This document shows positions 1-12,495 of a DNA stretch of 64,000 nucleotides, piece by piece. The position numbers and the translations under genes were made by a program. Each line of letters begins with the position of its first letter. The stretch's first letter is position 1. The stretch is from Knoxdaviesia capensis (taxonomy: Eukaryota; Ascomycota; Sordariomycetes; Microascales; Gondwanamycetaceae). Under the pieces are notes generated by a model that saw nothing but the letters and a program-made list of their open reading frames with translations, was not told where the DNA came from and searched no databases. The stretch spans positions 3,100,574 through 3,164,573 of the forward strand of contig LNGK01000005.1 of the NCBI GenBank assembly GCA_001510575.1. Direction: 5' to 3'.

Positions 1-3000
1 CCATATCCCCAAGCTTTCCATCTCCTCACGGCACAACCTCCCCTCTTCCCATGGTCGTTCCAGACCACAAAAGCCATCGCAACCCGTTTGCGGCAAGCCA
101 GCTCAGCAAACGCCCTTCCCGACCGAACACGCATTTAGATTCTCAAGTAGGTGCGTATGGGGTTAGGCTACGCACATATTTCCCGTATCGGCGTGAGGCT
201 GGTCGTTGTTGCCGTTATGTCCCGGGGTCTTTAATTACATTTACGGCGGAAGCTCCGTTGGCTTCTCTTTGGTGTAATCTATCACATATGTTTCCTGTTG
301 TGATGGCCTGGACCTGTCATTCACTTCGATTGCTGGTGTATCGGGCTCACGTCTCCATTGGAAGCCGAAGACTGGACTAATTCGGACTGCTTTTACTATT
401 GACCCGGGTCCAACTCTGCCATATCCCACATCCGATGTTTTACACAGGTCCCTGCCTGTTCACTACCAAACATCCGTGCAAGGGGGAGAGAGATGCTGGC
501 AAACCTGAACCCTGATATTGCGGCTCTGTGCTGTGGTCGCATGAGCGTAACACAGAAGATACAGAACACACCAAATTGCCTGGCCATCTCCTGTAGTGTA
601 CACCCTGTGCTGTGCTAACTTCCCTTCCCCCCAAGTCCGGAAGCTGCCCGAGACTGCTGCGGCTCGCCATGGCCGGAACATCCACAACTGCACCGGCCCG
701 GTTCAATTGCATGATTGCCGTGCTTTTGGCGTGAGCGGACTCCATGCTCTATCACACCAGGTGATAAATGCCCAGACAACTTCCCGAAGAGGTGCATCTG
801 ACAGTCAGTCCGAACCCAACAAAACCACCAGCAGCAATCTCTTCCGCGAGTTGTTTTCTTCGGCTGTTAGCAATGCTTATGAAGTGTGACCAGGCCCCCA
901 GATGGCCGTGGCCTGGTTCCGGTCCCTATTGCGGCATCAGGAATAAAAGCAAATTGCCAGCTATAGAACTGAGCCATGGTCGCGGTTCCCGCCAGAAGTC
1001 ATGGCGATGTGGCACTGTCGGAGCTAGCCTTGGTGAGATGAGAATGGTTGCAGGTGGTAATAACTGTCCCAAACATCAGTCTATACCAGATGTTTTATAC
1101 CCGTCTTGTTACTTGGAATGTGGAAAGTGGAATGTGTTGAAAAGATTTAGCGAATCTGCCTCCATGGTCCGACGCACTTACTGACCGAGTTCACATATAG
1201 TAACTCGTAGCACCTATTGACTGAGCCAGAGCTCTCTCGCAAGCTTGGCTTCAGTTCACTTGAGCACCCAAAGAAGTCTTCTAGGAGATATCTCCTCCTG
1301 TTTAGAGCTAGCCCGTCCTCCGCGCATGCCGAACCCGAAAGCCCCCAGGCAAAAACAAAATGCAAACGCAAATAGTCCCTGGGTTGTAACGTCGCAGCCG
1401 TTGATAGTCTAGCCTAAAACCGCTCCTGAACTCTATCAAAACCACAGGATCTCTCCCGGACCCAAAGTTTGCGGGAGTTTGGTTGAAATCCTCACTCGCC
1501 CCCCCTTGCCGTAACTGTCCTCCAGTCTCCAAATCCACAAGTTTTCAGGTGCGGAGAGACAGAGATTGGAGTTGGAGCTCTATGGTCCATGGAACAAACC
1601 TGGCAATGATGAAAAGGCTGGATTTTGTATCACTGGCCCAGCAAAAGGAAGAAAGACAAAAAAACCACGGTATTCCTTGTCAACCCGGCTTCAAGCCACG
1701 CTCTAGACTAGAGACAACACGCAAACCTCCATCATCACCCAAAGACACCCGGCTCTGTCTGCCGCCCGCCTCGGTCTCACGTTTTGGGTCATTCTCTCAT
1801 GGAGTCTCAGTCTAAAAATGTCACAGCCCCATGATGTTATTCGTGGCTTGCGGACCTGTAAACACGCCATTGTGATCGGAATGCAAGGAGCCTGTTCCCG
1901 AGAGAGAACAACAGTGAGATGTGGTGGGCTCAGAGACGGAATGGCTGGCGCACGTTGCAAACACACAAACAAACAGAAGAAAATAACAGAAAGGAAAAAA
2001 TAGATAACCTTCCTCCTGTCCAACTTGACCTGTATAACAAACACACCGCTATATGATACCTGATACACAAAGTTTCCCAGACTTTCACTCTCTGACACGG
2101 GAAACACTGGCCATCACCATCGGCCGATCGGCAGTGGGCTATAGGAGGATGATATCCGCACATCCGGGTTATTTGCAATTTTTTTCAAAAGAAAACAGAA
2201 CCTCAGGAGCCTGTCCATGAAGTCTATTGCCCCTAGTTTCCTTTTCCGGCCCTCTTCTTCCAGCTCGACGCGTACAACATGGTGTCCCCCCGATTATCAG
2301 ACTTGAGCTATTTGCTAGGATACCTCAACTTTGGATAAAAGAGGCGAGCGGCGTGGCCGGCACTGGGTCGGGAAGGGCCAAAAAAAAAGGGGAACTATAT
2401 GATACTCTGCAGCACATCGACCCCATCTGTGGTCGCACTCACTCGTGGTCGGATTTCGTTGGTTTAGACCAATTTGCCTCTCAGCGCTTTCAGCATGTCG
2501 CAGTGTCTCAATTCCAAGCCACCAGCGGCAGGCATCGAAAGGATACCAAGGATGGAAGCCTTTCCCCCCTCCAAAAAGCGTTTCCTGATGATCGTCAGGT
2601 TTCTAGAATCATTAGCGGAAACAGGCTCTGTCTCTCTCTCTGTCTCTTCAAGGGAAACTCGCGCGGTGCCGATCCTTTCGATTCCGTCCATCTCTTCGTG
2701 CAGAGAAGCAACCAAAATGGCCTGCTATTGCCAACTGAAACATCGACGGGTGTTAATCTACCAAGAATGCACTTGTGGCTGACATGGAAAAAGAAAAAGA
2801 ACCCAAAAGAAAAAGTGCATGCTCGACTCGCGATCCCCAATCGGGGATGTCAGTCATGATCCCGTTGGTATGTGACATAGATCGCCGCCCTCTCTCGGTT
2901 GGTTCAATGTGTCAAGGCCCACGCATTCCGTTCTCGCAAGACCGCCGACCGCACGGGCGTGACCTGCCTAAGCTCAGCATCTCACGGTGCACTGTCCCTG

Positions 3001-3413
3001 GCCTCTTCGGGCCTCCGACTGTAATCTGGCAACGAGGCTCCCAACAGCCGGGGCATATCCAGAGCTGGTGGGAGTGGTGATCCTCATTGCTAGTCTTTTC
3101 TTATGACAGAGACATCCCAATCTCCAAACCTTTTCCTCGGGCCAAGAACACGCGCTCCAGGTTTCAGCTGCCTCAGCCCGAACACCGAAGGCGAGGGCGA
3201 GGGCAGAAAAAGGAACGAAAAGTCTAGAAAGCCTCCGCACCTTCACTCCATCCTCTTGGTCGCCAATCCTTCCGACTTCCGACTGTGCCCTCGCCGACCT
3301 CTCCTCACCTGGCAGTTTAAGTCCACACCCTCGTTCCTCTTCCTCCTCACAGGCATTGACTCGTCAAACGCCGGAGCAAACAAGCTGGAGAGGTGGAGAG
3401 GGGAAACAACACC

Positions 3414-3431
3414 AAAAAAAAAAAAAAAAAA
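3414..3431 (+). repeat. Poly(A) run (A18)
   Basis: Eighteen consecutive A bases in the gene-poor left flank. Such a homopolymer is prone to length polymorphism and to sequencing error. There is no sign of a retroposed copy upstream of it. Confidence 0.95.
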
Positions 3432-6090
3432 GGCGAGTGGCCGAACAAGTGCGGGGAGCTCGAGGGTCCAAACTCTCGTTTTTCGCCTCTGTTGTTCTCC
3501 CCATCTAGCCCTAGGTTATCCCGGAACAGGTTCCACGACGCAAATTGCCAGCAACGAGAAGCGATTGGCCGGTTGCTCGTAAATGCGTGTATCCAAAACG
3601 CCCTCCGCTCTCTCCCGAAAGACGACATCTGGCTGACGCCAGCCTCCTTGATCGACTCTAAAAACGTCTTGTGGTGGTGCCATGAAAATGCTCCCGACTT
3701 ACAGATGCTACGCTCAGCAAGATTGCGAATTGTTGAACCAGAACGCTCTCCGGACCAGGATCCAGAGTATAAGAAAAAGGCAAGCAGTCGGGGTTAAGCA
3801 ATGAAACCACGCTCGTGCCGTCCAGACAAGTCATCTATCTCGAACAGACAAGGCACGATACGACGGAATGGGGAAAAGGAAGAAGGGGGCCAGATAATAT
3901 TGGAGCTCCAAAAATTAATTTTCTACGGTGCTCAAAAGCCAACCCATAGAATAAACATTACTAAATTCCCGAAGATCGCCAGTCCCCTCCTGAACGGTCA
4001 TGATGATGTGATATCACAGATCTGCCTCGTATTACCAGGCCCCCGTCGTCATGGCGCCATCAGTACAACCTAGACACATGCTGTGCCTGGGTTGGGACAA
4101 ATTGGGCCATCATAACCACTGGCCGTTCCGCCGCAACTGCAAAGCTCCATGGAAGAGCCTGCAGCTCGCAAGCCTTTCTCGGTACACGAGATGATGATAT
4201 CAGACCAAAGGAAGCACAAGAACGAAATGCATTTACGGACACCCACGCTGATTGCTTCAGAGGTCTTCCCACCTGAAGTCCAGCCCTCTATCATACGTGG
4301 ACATCGCCAACACCACACAACCCCTCACATTGCCTTCACAGTCTCAACCTAGCCCCGAAGCTTGTCCCGCTACAGGATGAGAAAATGGCGTAGAAGCATT
4401 ATCTTAGAGCACAAGGCTACTTGGCCCTTCAGCTGAAGTTCCTCGGCCTTGCGCGTCAGTGATTGGCTGGACGCGCTTGGCGCGTTAGTGGCAGGTTCCA
4501 GAAAAATAAGAACGCGCTACCTGGTCGCGCGTTTAGTCAGTCTCTGGCAGGGGCCAAAAAAAGAAAAAGAAAAAAAAAAGAAAAAAAAGAAAGAAAAAAG
4601 GCCATGGAGCTCTTGCCCAACTCAGTTCTGACTGGGGCTCGTTACATAACTCTTCGTGATACCGGCATCTTGCTCCGTTCAGGCCGGGGCTCGCGGCCCA
4701 GCTTATTACATGAACCAGAGTTGAACTTTTCTTCTTCCTGTCCAATATTGCCCCCGACTATCAGCAAGATCCTCATTTCCTGGCTGGAATTACTCTCGTT
4801 GCCCAAGCTATAGCAGCCTAGAGTATCCCCGAAACCAACACCCTCTCTCCTCCGGGTTTCGACATCCGATCCGCCCTGCACCAGCGAAAAGTGGCTTCAC
4901 CTGAAAAAGATAGATATAGTTAGCCTTTTATATCCGGTTCCATTTTTTCGGGTTCCTTTTCGGTTTGCGCATGTGCCTTGCCGACCATGCTTATCCAGCT
5001 GTCTGCGTTTTCCATGCGCCTTGTTTTCTCATGTGGTATACCCTCCCTCTGGCCTTCTGTTCACCTCACACACGCGTTCCTCTTTTGCATTCCGGATGCA
5101 TTGCCGGCGATTCTGTGGATGCAGTGTCTTAATTACCATCTGTCGTTCAGAGGAGTCTGATGTTTCCGCATATTGGACACGTCGTACAAACGAGCAGCCC
5201 TCCCGCGTGGCAGCAAACACATCAGGTTCTCATCATCGCAACTTCAACGCTGTGAAATCTCCTCGGTCCTCCAATAGCCGGGCGAAGGCTCGTAAGCTGG
5301 CACTAGATTGTACTGTACACATCCTTGTGCAGATGTCCACGTAAGGCGCGGCTTTTTTTTCTTCTTGCGCGAGTTCATATATCCCAGCCTGGGATTCTTT
5401 GTGTTTCCCCGCCGCCGCCCGCCTGCAAGGAAGTCAGGATTCTCTTCGGCCGGACTTGACAACCCTCCTAAGCTGTTGCAATCTAATAAACACACTGGTC
5501 GACGCTACCGTGAGGCGTTTCTCCTACCGTGCTCGGTCTACTCTCTCTCTATATACAGTATATATATAGAGTAGTGTAATGAAATGTTGTCACTCTGCCA
5601 CATCCACCAGCCATTTGATATTGAAGACGTAGCTGATACTGGCTAATCAGTGATTCCTTGTGCTGCAAAAGGCGTTCCACAATCGGCGAAGCCGGGTGGC
5701 CGAAAAGCCCAGCTTGGCGTTTCATAGCCTAATACTAAGCCGGACAGTATTCGATGTCCAGACTACCATCAAAACTTAATGTGCGGCTTTCCCACTCGTA
5801 AAGGCACCCACAAAGCCCCGGTTCCGGTGGGTTGGTTGGGCTTCTCACAAACCAGAAGAACCGCTGTCCGTGTGCTCGATTTCACGCGCCTTGAGGCCCA
5901 ATGTTCCCTGTGGGAGATCGCAATTTGACGACGTTCAAATCTCCGCCATTTGGCGCGATCACCAATGGTCGCTTGGCCTGCAACTGAGTGATCCAAAGCG
6001 TGCAGCTTAGATTTGCTTAATATCACACCGACGGACGGTCCACTCTGGCGGCTTTGAAAATCTGTAGCCTGCCCTGCATACATCCATCAC

Positions 6091-6108
6091 ATGTACTGTA
6101 CAGTACAT
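6091..6108. promoter_or_regulatory. 18-bp perfect palindrome built on TACTGTA
   Basis: The sequence reads ATGTACTGT followed directly by its reverse complement, giving 18 bp of exact dyad symmetry about 800 bp upstream of gcn20. The same core (TACTGTA or TACAGTA) recurs in several other intergenic regions of this window. A dimeric DNA-binding protein site is a possible reading; none is known to me for this motif. Confidence 0.5.
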
Positions 6109-6492
6109 ACAATCTTGGAAAAGGCTCTGCCGCAAAAGTATGAACTCGTCCTGATTGCCCCATTGGAGGCGCCACTCTTGCATTCTTTTCGCCGTTTTAT
6201 TACCTGCGCATTGGCTTTCCATGCACAAGATGCAGCGTTCCTCAATTTTCACTCTGCCAAATTGCATCCCCCCACGTTGACAGCGTGTCCGAACATCGAC
6301 ATGCAGAGTAAAATTGCGTCAGCCTCCTCCCCTTTCCACAAGGAACTGGGAAAAGCATATGCACACTGCACTGCACGGAACACCTCATATACATTTCCAG
6401 TCGTGATAATTTTCACGCCAAAAATAGCAAAAGGGGCCGGTCAAATATGATATCTTGTCGTTCATCTGATGGACGGTGGTCAAGCCATAAAT

Positions 6493-6513
6493 CACGTGCT
6501 TTGCTATCACGTG
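6493..6513. promoter_or_regulatory. Paired CACGTG E-boxes upstream of gcn20
   Basis: Two exact CACGTG hexamers start at 6493 and 6508, 15 bp apart, about 400 bp before the gcn20 start codon. CACGTG is the established core site of fungal bHLH factors (Cbf1, Pho4/NUC-1 and SREBP-like families). Function here is inferred only from the pairing and position. Confidence 0.5.
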
Positions 6514-6907
6514 CGATGTCACATGCTACTGTAACCCCACCACAGTTTTGATGCTCGGAAGCTGTGGGTTTGCCCTCATGATAGCAAATCGTGAAAACTT
6601 GGAAGCTTATGACTTGAATGTAGAGATACTCCCTGATATCAGAAGAAGAAATTTATATCATACTGTCTGATTGGTACAAAGGAGACCCTGTAATACAGGC
6701 CTTTTGCCTCGCCTCAGGATATATTCAACTGCCTTTTGCCTTCTGGCAGCTTTTTCTAGCAGATCCATCTTTTGAGTCAGACCGAACGAACGAGCATCAT
6801 CGTCGTCGTCACTCGTAAATCTCCATATCATTCCACTCTGGAACTAATTTCCCACTGCTTCAACTTGGTCGAAATCTTTACCATAAACCTCACCCCGGAT
6901 TTACACG

Positions 6908-9329
6908 ATGGAGACCGATATTCGCACCCTGTTGCCCAATATCGACCCGGTCATCTCGGACTACTCCGTCGGGTATCTCTCGCATGCCTCGACGGCATTC
7001 ACCGACGATGAGAATAGCACAGAGTCGCCCCTCACCGACGCCGCAGAGGCTGTCACCGACCTGCTAATCTCCGCCGCCGGCACCCCGGACCAATCTCTGG
7101 AGGCCAAGATCCGCGCGGTGGTGGAGAAGTGGGTCGGCCGGTACGCCGAGGCAAACGGCGGCGAGCGCACCGGGCCGGCCACCGTCCGCCGGCTCGACCA
7201 GACCATCCAGGTCAGCTCGCAGCGCAACATGTCCTCGACGCTCGCGGTGGCCACGGCTGGAGTTGATCTCGAATCCGCCAACACCCGCAAGGTCGAGTCC
7301 AAGGTCGACCGCAAGAAGCTGGAGAAGGCCGAGCGCAAGATCGCGGCCAAGCAGCAGAAGAAGACGTTCAAGACTGTCGAGTACGAGGCGTCGAAGCTCA
7401 TCAGCCAGCCCGAGGAGTCCCAGTCGTACGAGGACTTTTACATGGCTGTCAACCCGCTGCAGCTGGGCAACACCGGCGCTGGCAAGACTAAGGATATCAA
7501 GCTCGACAACATCGACGTGGCAATCGGTGGACTGCGTATTCTCACGGATACCGACTTCACTCTGGCCTATGGTCATCGTTATGGTCTGGTTGGTCACAAC
7601 GGTGTTGGTAAATCGACGCTGCTCCGTGCCTTGGCGCGACGTGAAGTGCCCATTCCCACGCACATTTCAATTCTGCACGTCGAGCAAGAGGTGCGCACAA
7701 CCAAGCCCCACCCCGGCCCCCCGCCCCGAGGTATCCGAAGCTGTGTGGACGTATATGCTAACTATATCACACGCCTTCCAGATTACCGGAGACGACACAC
7801 CTGCCATCCAGGCTGTTCTGGATGCTGATGTGTGGCGGAAGGTTCTGATCAAGGAGCAGTCGGTAAGCTTGACGGTGTTCCCCCCGATACTCTTCTCCTA
7901 GCGCATGTCCTAACCGAGCGCGGATTTTTTTCGTCACCTATAGGAACTTACTTCGAAGTTGAATGAACTCGAGGCGCAACGAGTCTCAATGGCAGATACT
8001 TCGGCAGATGCCGCGAGACTCGACAAGGAGCGGGAAGCTTTGGATACCCGCCTCGGAGATGTTCAAGGCAAGCTTTCGGAGATGGAGTCCGACAAGGCGG
8101 AGTCTAGAGCTGCCAGTATTCTTGCCGGTCTTGGATTCTCTGCCGAACGCCAACAGTTCGCCACCAAGACCTTCTCCGGAGGTTGGAGAATGCGTCTGGC
8201 GCTTGCGCGAGCCCTGTTCTGTGAGCCCGATCTCCTCCTTCTCGACGAACCGTCCAACATGTTGGACGTCCCCTCGATCACCTTCCTTGCCAACTACCTC
8301 CAGGGCTACCCGAGCACGGTGCTCGTGGTCAGTCACGACCGTGCGTTTCTCAACGAGGTTGCCACCGACATCATCCACCAGCACTCGCAACGCCTCGACT
8401 ACTACCGCAGCGCCAACTTCGACACCTTCTACGCCACGCGCGAGGAGCGCAAGAAGACGGCCAAGCGCGAGTACGAGAAGCAGATGGCCGAGCGCGCGCA
8501 TCTGCAGGCGTTCATCGACAAGTTCCGCTACAACGCCGCCAAGTCGTCGGAAGCGCAGTCGCGCATCAAGAAGCTGGAGCGCATGCCGGTGCTGGAGGCG
8601 CCGGAGGCCGAGTACAACGTCAAGTTCCGCTTCCCGGATGTGGAGAAGATGACGCCGCCGATCATCCAGATGACCGACGTGACCTTTGGCTACAGCAAGG
8701 ACAAGGTGCTGCTGCGCAACGTCGACCTGGACGTGCAGCTCGACTCGCGCATCGGCATTGTCGGGCCCAACGGGGCCGGAAAGACCACCGTCCTCAAGCT
8801 GCTCATCGGAAAGCTGGACCCGTTGAGCGGGCTGATCTCGCAGAACCCCCGGCTGCGCGTTGGGTTCTTCGCGCAGCACCACGTCGACGCTCTCGACCTG
8901 ACCATGAGCGCGGTGTCGTTCATGGCCAAGACCTACCCCGGCCGCACCGACGAAGAGTACCGCCGCCAGCTCGGCGCGTTCGGTATCACCGGCACCACGG
9001 GCCTGCAGAAGATGGTGCAGCTCTCCGGAGGCCAGAAGTCGCGTGTGGCGTTTGCCTGTCTGGCGCTGACCAACCCGCACATCCTGGTGCTGGACGAGCC
9101 GTCCAACCATCTCGATATCGAGGCGATGGATGCCCTGGCTGAGGCGCTCAACGAGTTCCAGGGAGGTGTGCTGATGGTTTCCCACGACGTCACGATGCTC
9201 CAAACGGTCTGCACGTCGCTGTGGGTGTGTGATGGAGGGACTGTGGAGAAGTTTGACGGAACGGTACAGCAGTACAAGAAGCGAATCACAGCCCAGGCAG
9301 ACGCTGCCGGTGTTGTCAAGGCTCATTGA
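6908..9329 (+). CDS. gcn20: Gcn20-type ABCF ATPase (translation control)
   Basis: This encodes a soluble twin ABC-ATPase of the ABCF family without membrane segments. In yeast, Gcn20 binds Gcn1 and the ribosome and promotes activation of the eIF2-alpha kinase Gcn2 during amino-acid starvation. Three exons are inferred: 6908-7690, 7782-7862 and 7944-9329, all joined in phase 0, giving 749 residues (yeast Gcn20 has 752). ATPase domain 1 has a Walker A motif GHNGVGKST at residues 229-237, a signature FSGGW near 365 and Walker B LDEP near 388. Domain 2 has GPNGAGKTT at 562-570, LSGGQ near 648 and LDEPSNHLD near 671. The roughly 200-residue N-terminal region ahead of domain 1 is typical of Gcn20/ABCF3 and holds the Gcn1-binding part in yeast; it separates this protein from Arb1 (ABCF2). 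The start is the first ATG in frame, preceded by a C-rich leader. A GCTAAC branch point lies in intron 1. Confidence 0.96.
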
Positions 9330-9709
9330 GTAGTGGGTAGTAGAGTCTTGCTTTAGATACAACAAAAACCACTTCCTTTTTGCATCTCTCTGATTTCACA
9401 TCTCGTGTCGTCAATGATCTCAACTCCTTGCTGTATGGTATAAATGTTCCAGTATAGCCACGTTCTCGCAGAATGTCTCAGACAATAATGGTGCAGTTGC
9501 GAACTTGGGGTTAGCCAGGAGGATCTCCCACATCTCATCTACCATTGTATGTATGCATATGCATCATGATAGTCAACCGGAGAATATGACTGACTAACTT
9601 ACCTAGATTAGTATGTTTGTCTCACGCAAATCACCGTGCCTCCGCCTGTCTACGAAGAGAAGGAGTGTCTATACAGTACATAGAGTTAATATATGATTGT
9701 GCTATAGCG

Positions 9710-9723
9710 CAACCCTAACCCTA
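9710..9723 (+). repeat. Interstitial telomere-like motif (CCCTAA)2
   Basis: The 14-mer contains two CCCTAA-type units. It is found identically at 51220-51233. It lies about 380 bp downstream of the gcn20 stop codon. Confidence 0.7.
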
Positions 9724-12056
9724 CCACACCAGCACAATTTTGATGCCGAGCGAATCTACACCGCAAGACACAAGCGAGGGGGCGAAAGTGGGCTGGACTG
9801 CAGCACGCCCCGGATTTCCTTTCCTGTGTCTCTTCTGTGACCGATCCTGCGCCAGAAACAAGCCGCAGAATCTCAAGATCACGGCCACTGTAAGCTATGC
9901 GATCTCTCAGAGTCTGGTAGATAGCTGAACATCACGCATTGAATACTAACACGCCCAGGATGTTTCACAGGCGATTGATGAGCCGATGTCGCTGGAGAAG
10001 TGGACAAAGATGACAGCCAGCGAAGACGGGGCATTTCATGCACCAAAACGCACCCATGAATTTTTTATTTATTTATCTTAATCACACTTCGGTTTGGCAC
10101 GGGGTCTCCGTCCGTATCAGGCAAAGGCACCTGTATATATCGATCTGGCGGTAAACCTGGAGCAATCCGGCACCGGGGGACGGTTCGTGCAGTTCGGTCG
10201 ATTTGAGCGGAGACTGCGATGGCCTTAGGCGTGAGGTTCTGGAGCCTCAGGCCGGCCCAGAAACTATTACAAGAAGAGCGAGAGAGAGAGCAATGGAGGA
10301 GAAACGTTCAGATGATTTTGAAACTTCACCACACAAACACAAGGCAACCTCACAAAAAAGAGTGCGCGCCCGCAGGATTTGGCCGCTCCCACCGGTGAAG
10401 CGTATTCGTACGGGGGAGCTTGGGCTTCCGACCCCCTGAACGAGAGGCCGAGATACAGGCCTCCGCCACTGAACCGGCAGCCAATACTTCCATTACCGGC
10501 CTTCACTGGCCTGACTCACCTGGATCAGTGAACCTGGGGAGCGCCGAAAAAGAGCTCGGGCCCTAGAAAGGTCACTAGTACCTGGCAGTGCCAAAAGTGT
10601 GCAAGCAGTATACTGGCTCTCAGGTTAAGGGGTTCGCTGGCGATAGTGTGGCGCCAACACCCAACCGACCAGCCAAAGTGTGGGGCAGCTCCCAATGTAC
10701 TGAGTACATGTGTTGGATTCTACGTGGTTCAGGCACCAGAATTGATTTCCGGGCACACGGCTGCTGATTGGCCGGAGGACGGGTTACTGTGACGCGGGGC
10801 CACTTTTAAAGTTTCCACGGCCTGGGCTGTGTGTGTTTCTCGACAAAGCTGGTGGTGCTGTGTGCTTCCTGGATGCAGCCGTGATCCGGTTGTTCGCGAA
10901 GAGTGGGTGTGAGCCTCAGGACGACGAGAGAAGACACACATGATAGCTGAGAAAACACATGATTGCAAATCCACCGGTTGTTTCCCAGGCATCCACGCAT
11001 CGCCCGTTCCGTCCGCAGACGTGATGATTGATTTGGTTTGTTTAGGATCGGCCGCGCTGAAGAACCCAAGATTTTGAGATTGGCACATACGCAGATACGC
11101 AGACCGGAGCACTCCATACGTTCTCGTCCAACAGACCAATGCTCTCCTCCCCGTCGATACATCGTGTCAAGAGTCCGTCGTCTTCGTCCTTCAGCAGCGT
11201 TTCCAACCGTGAGGGTGCGTGCTTGTCTACTTACAGTGGGCTTGTGCTCAAGCCAGAGAGATAACGTGAGATTTGCCAGCACAGCACAGTCTCCCGGTTC
11301 CCATCAGAAGCAGACACCTCCCATCAGACAACAGATGAACCGACCGGGGCCAGGGAGCGCCCATATCAACCCCTGGCTCGCCAGACCAGAGCCTTGCTGT
11401 TCTGGTAGGATGTTGGGGGGTCTGATTTCAGCAGGTGACTTGCGGGGAACCAGGAGCCAAAGAGCCGGAGAAGTACTCTGCCAGCGCCGGCGTGGGCGAA
11501 ACGCGACTTGGGCCATGCACCCGATCGGCTCCCCTGGCCTTGTACCTCGCTTGTACACGTATCTCTGGCCCCGTTGGCTCGGTCTCCACACTGCCAACCA
11601 AATAATTGTGGCGGCCGGCTGGTTTGGCGGTGAGAAAACCCGCCCAGAAGCGGGAGCCAGTGTGGCGTCCGGTACACTGTACTGTACTGCATACTGTCGA
11701 TGTGTGGTGGGTTTCTGCTGGTCTCTCTTGATAATGGCCCCAAATACGTGTGTGCAGATCAATAAAAACATGAGCTTGTGTGGAATTAAAATTGCCCTTC
11801 TGGAGTTCTCCTATCACCGTCTCCTCGAGTCCCGCTCTCTCTCGGCGTCTCCTTTTTGGCCATATTCTCTAGTATACAGGGTCTGTTTACTGTTCCTGTA
11901 CTGTCTACAGTATATCCATCCATGAACGGGAGATCTCGCAGTAGAAGTTGGAGGTAGTGGGCACAAATCAAACGCTCACACACGCACAACACACAACACA
12001 ACAGACAGACACACACATAAACAAACACAACATACAACAACACATGTGCACACTTC

Positions 12057-12490
12057 ATGCCTTGTGTCCATACACACACACTCTCTTCTCTCCCCCAAAA
12101 TTACCAGGAACCCACCAACCAACCAAAACCGCCTAATTGCTCTTCTGTGCTTTACCCCCTAATTTTTTCTGAGCTGGCCCCCCCCCCTTCTCACCTTTTT
12201 CGCTCTTTCTTCCTTACAGGCCCCAAATTTCTTCCCCTCCTCAATTCTTCCACACCTTTTTGTTTTTTTTTTTTGTTTTTTTTTGTGCTGCCCCCCCGTG
12301 TTTTTTCCTTCTCTCCTATCAATTCCTCCCCCCGATTCAAATAGACTTTCTAGTCTTTCTTCCTCTCCTAATCTCTCTCTCTCCTCTCTCCATCTCCCAT
12401 CTCCCTATTTTTCCAATCCCTCTTCCTCTTTTTTTTCTTCTTCTCTTTACCTCTTGTCATCTTCTCCCCAGCTTCACACCCCATCATCCT
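12057..12490 (+). promoter_or_regulatory. Pyrimidine-rich promoter/leader of benA
   Basis: Some 400 bp of CT-rich sequence with long C and T runs lie directly before the benA ATG. CT-rich tracts near transcription starts are an established feature of highly expressed genes of filamentous ascomycetes. The exact transcription start cannot be read from the sequence. Confidence 0.6.
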
Positions 12491-12495
12491 TCAGA

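Larger units (their letters stand above)
1..6907. other. Gene-poor left flank, upstream of gcn20
   Basis: No reading frame here has a recognisable domain, and the longest open frames lack an ATG near their start or have no coding character. The stretch holds an A18 run at 3414-3431, an A/G-rich low-complexity tract at 4556-4600, an 18-bp perfect palindrome at 6091-6108, and two CACGTG boxes at 6493-6498 and 6508-6513, which lie in the gcn20 upstream region. A gene built of small exons or a noncoding RNA cannot be excluded by eye. Confidence 0.6.
9330..12495. other. Intergenic region gcn20-benA
   Basis: No convincing gene is present. At 9710-9723 is a two-repeat telomere-like motif, and at 10695-10709 a near-palindrome ATGTACT-G-AGTACAT. 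TACTGTA-type motifs recur at 11672-11698 and near 11894. From about 11980 the sequence becomes A/C-rich, then strongly pyrimidine-rich from about 12100 to the benA start, as expected for the leader and promoter of a highly expressed fungal gene. The long open frame at 11038-11925 begins at TTG and has no coding signature. Confidence 0.6.

Noticed and set aside
7986..9365. 459-codon open frame antisense to gcn20
   Set aside because: Shadow of GC-biased codons in the real gene; no domain and it ignores the conserved ABC motifs on the other strand.
11038..11925. 295-codon open frame upstream of benA
   Set aside because: It begins at TTG, has its first ATG about 100 codons in, and shows no domain or codon bias.
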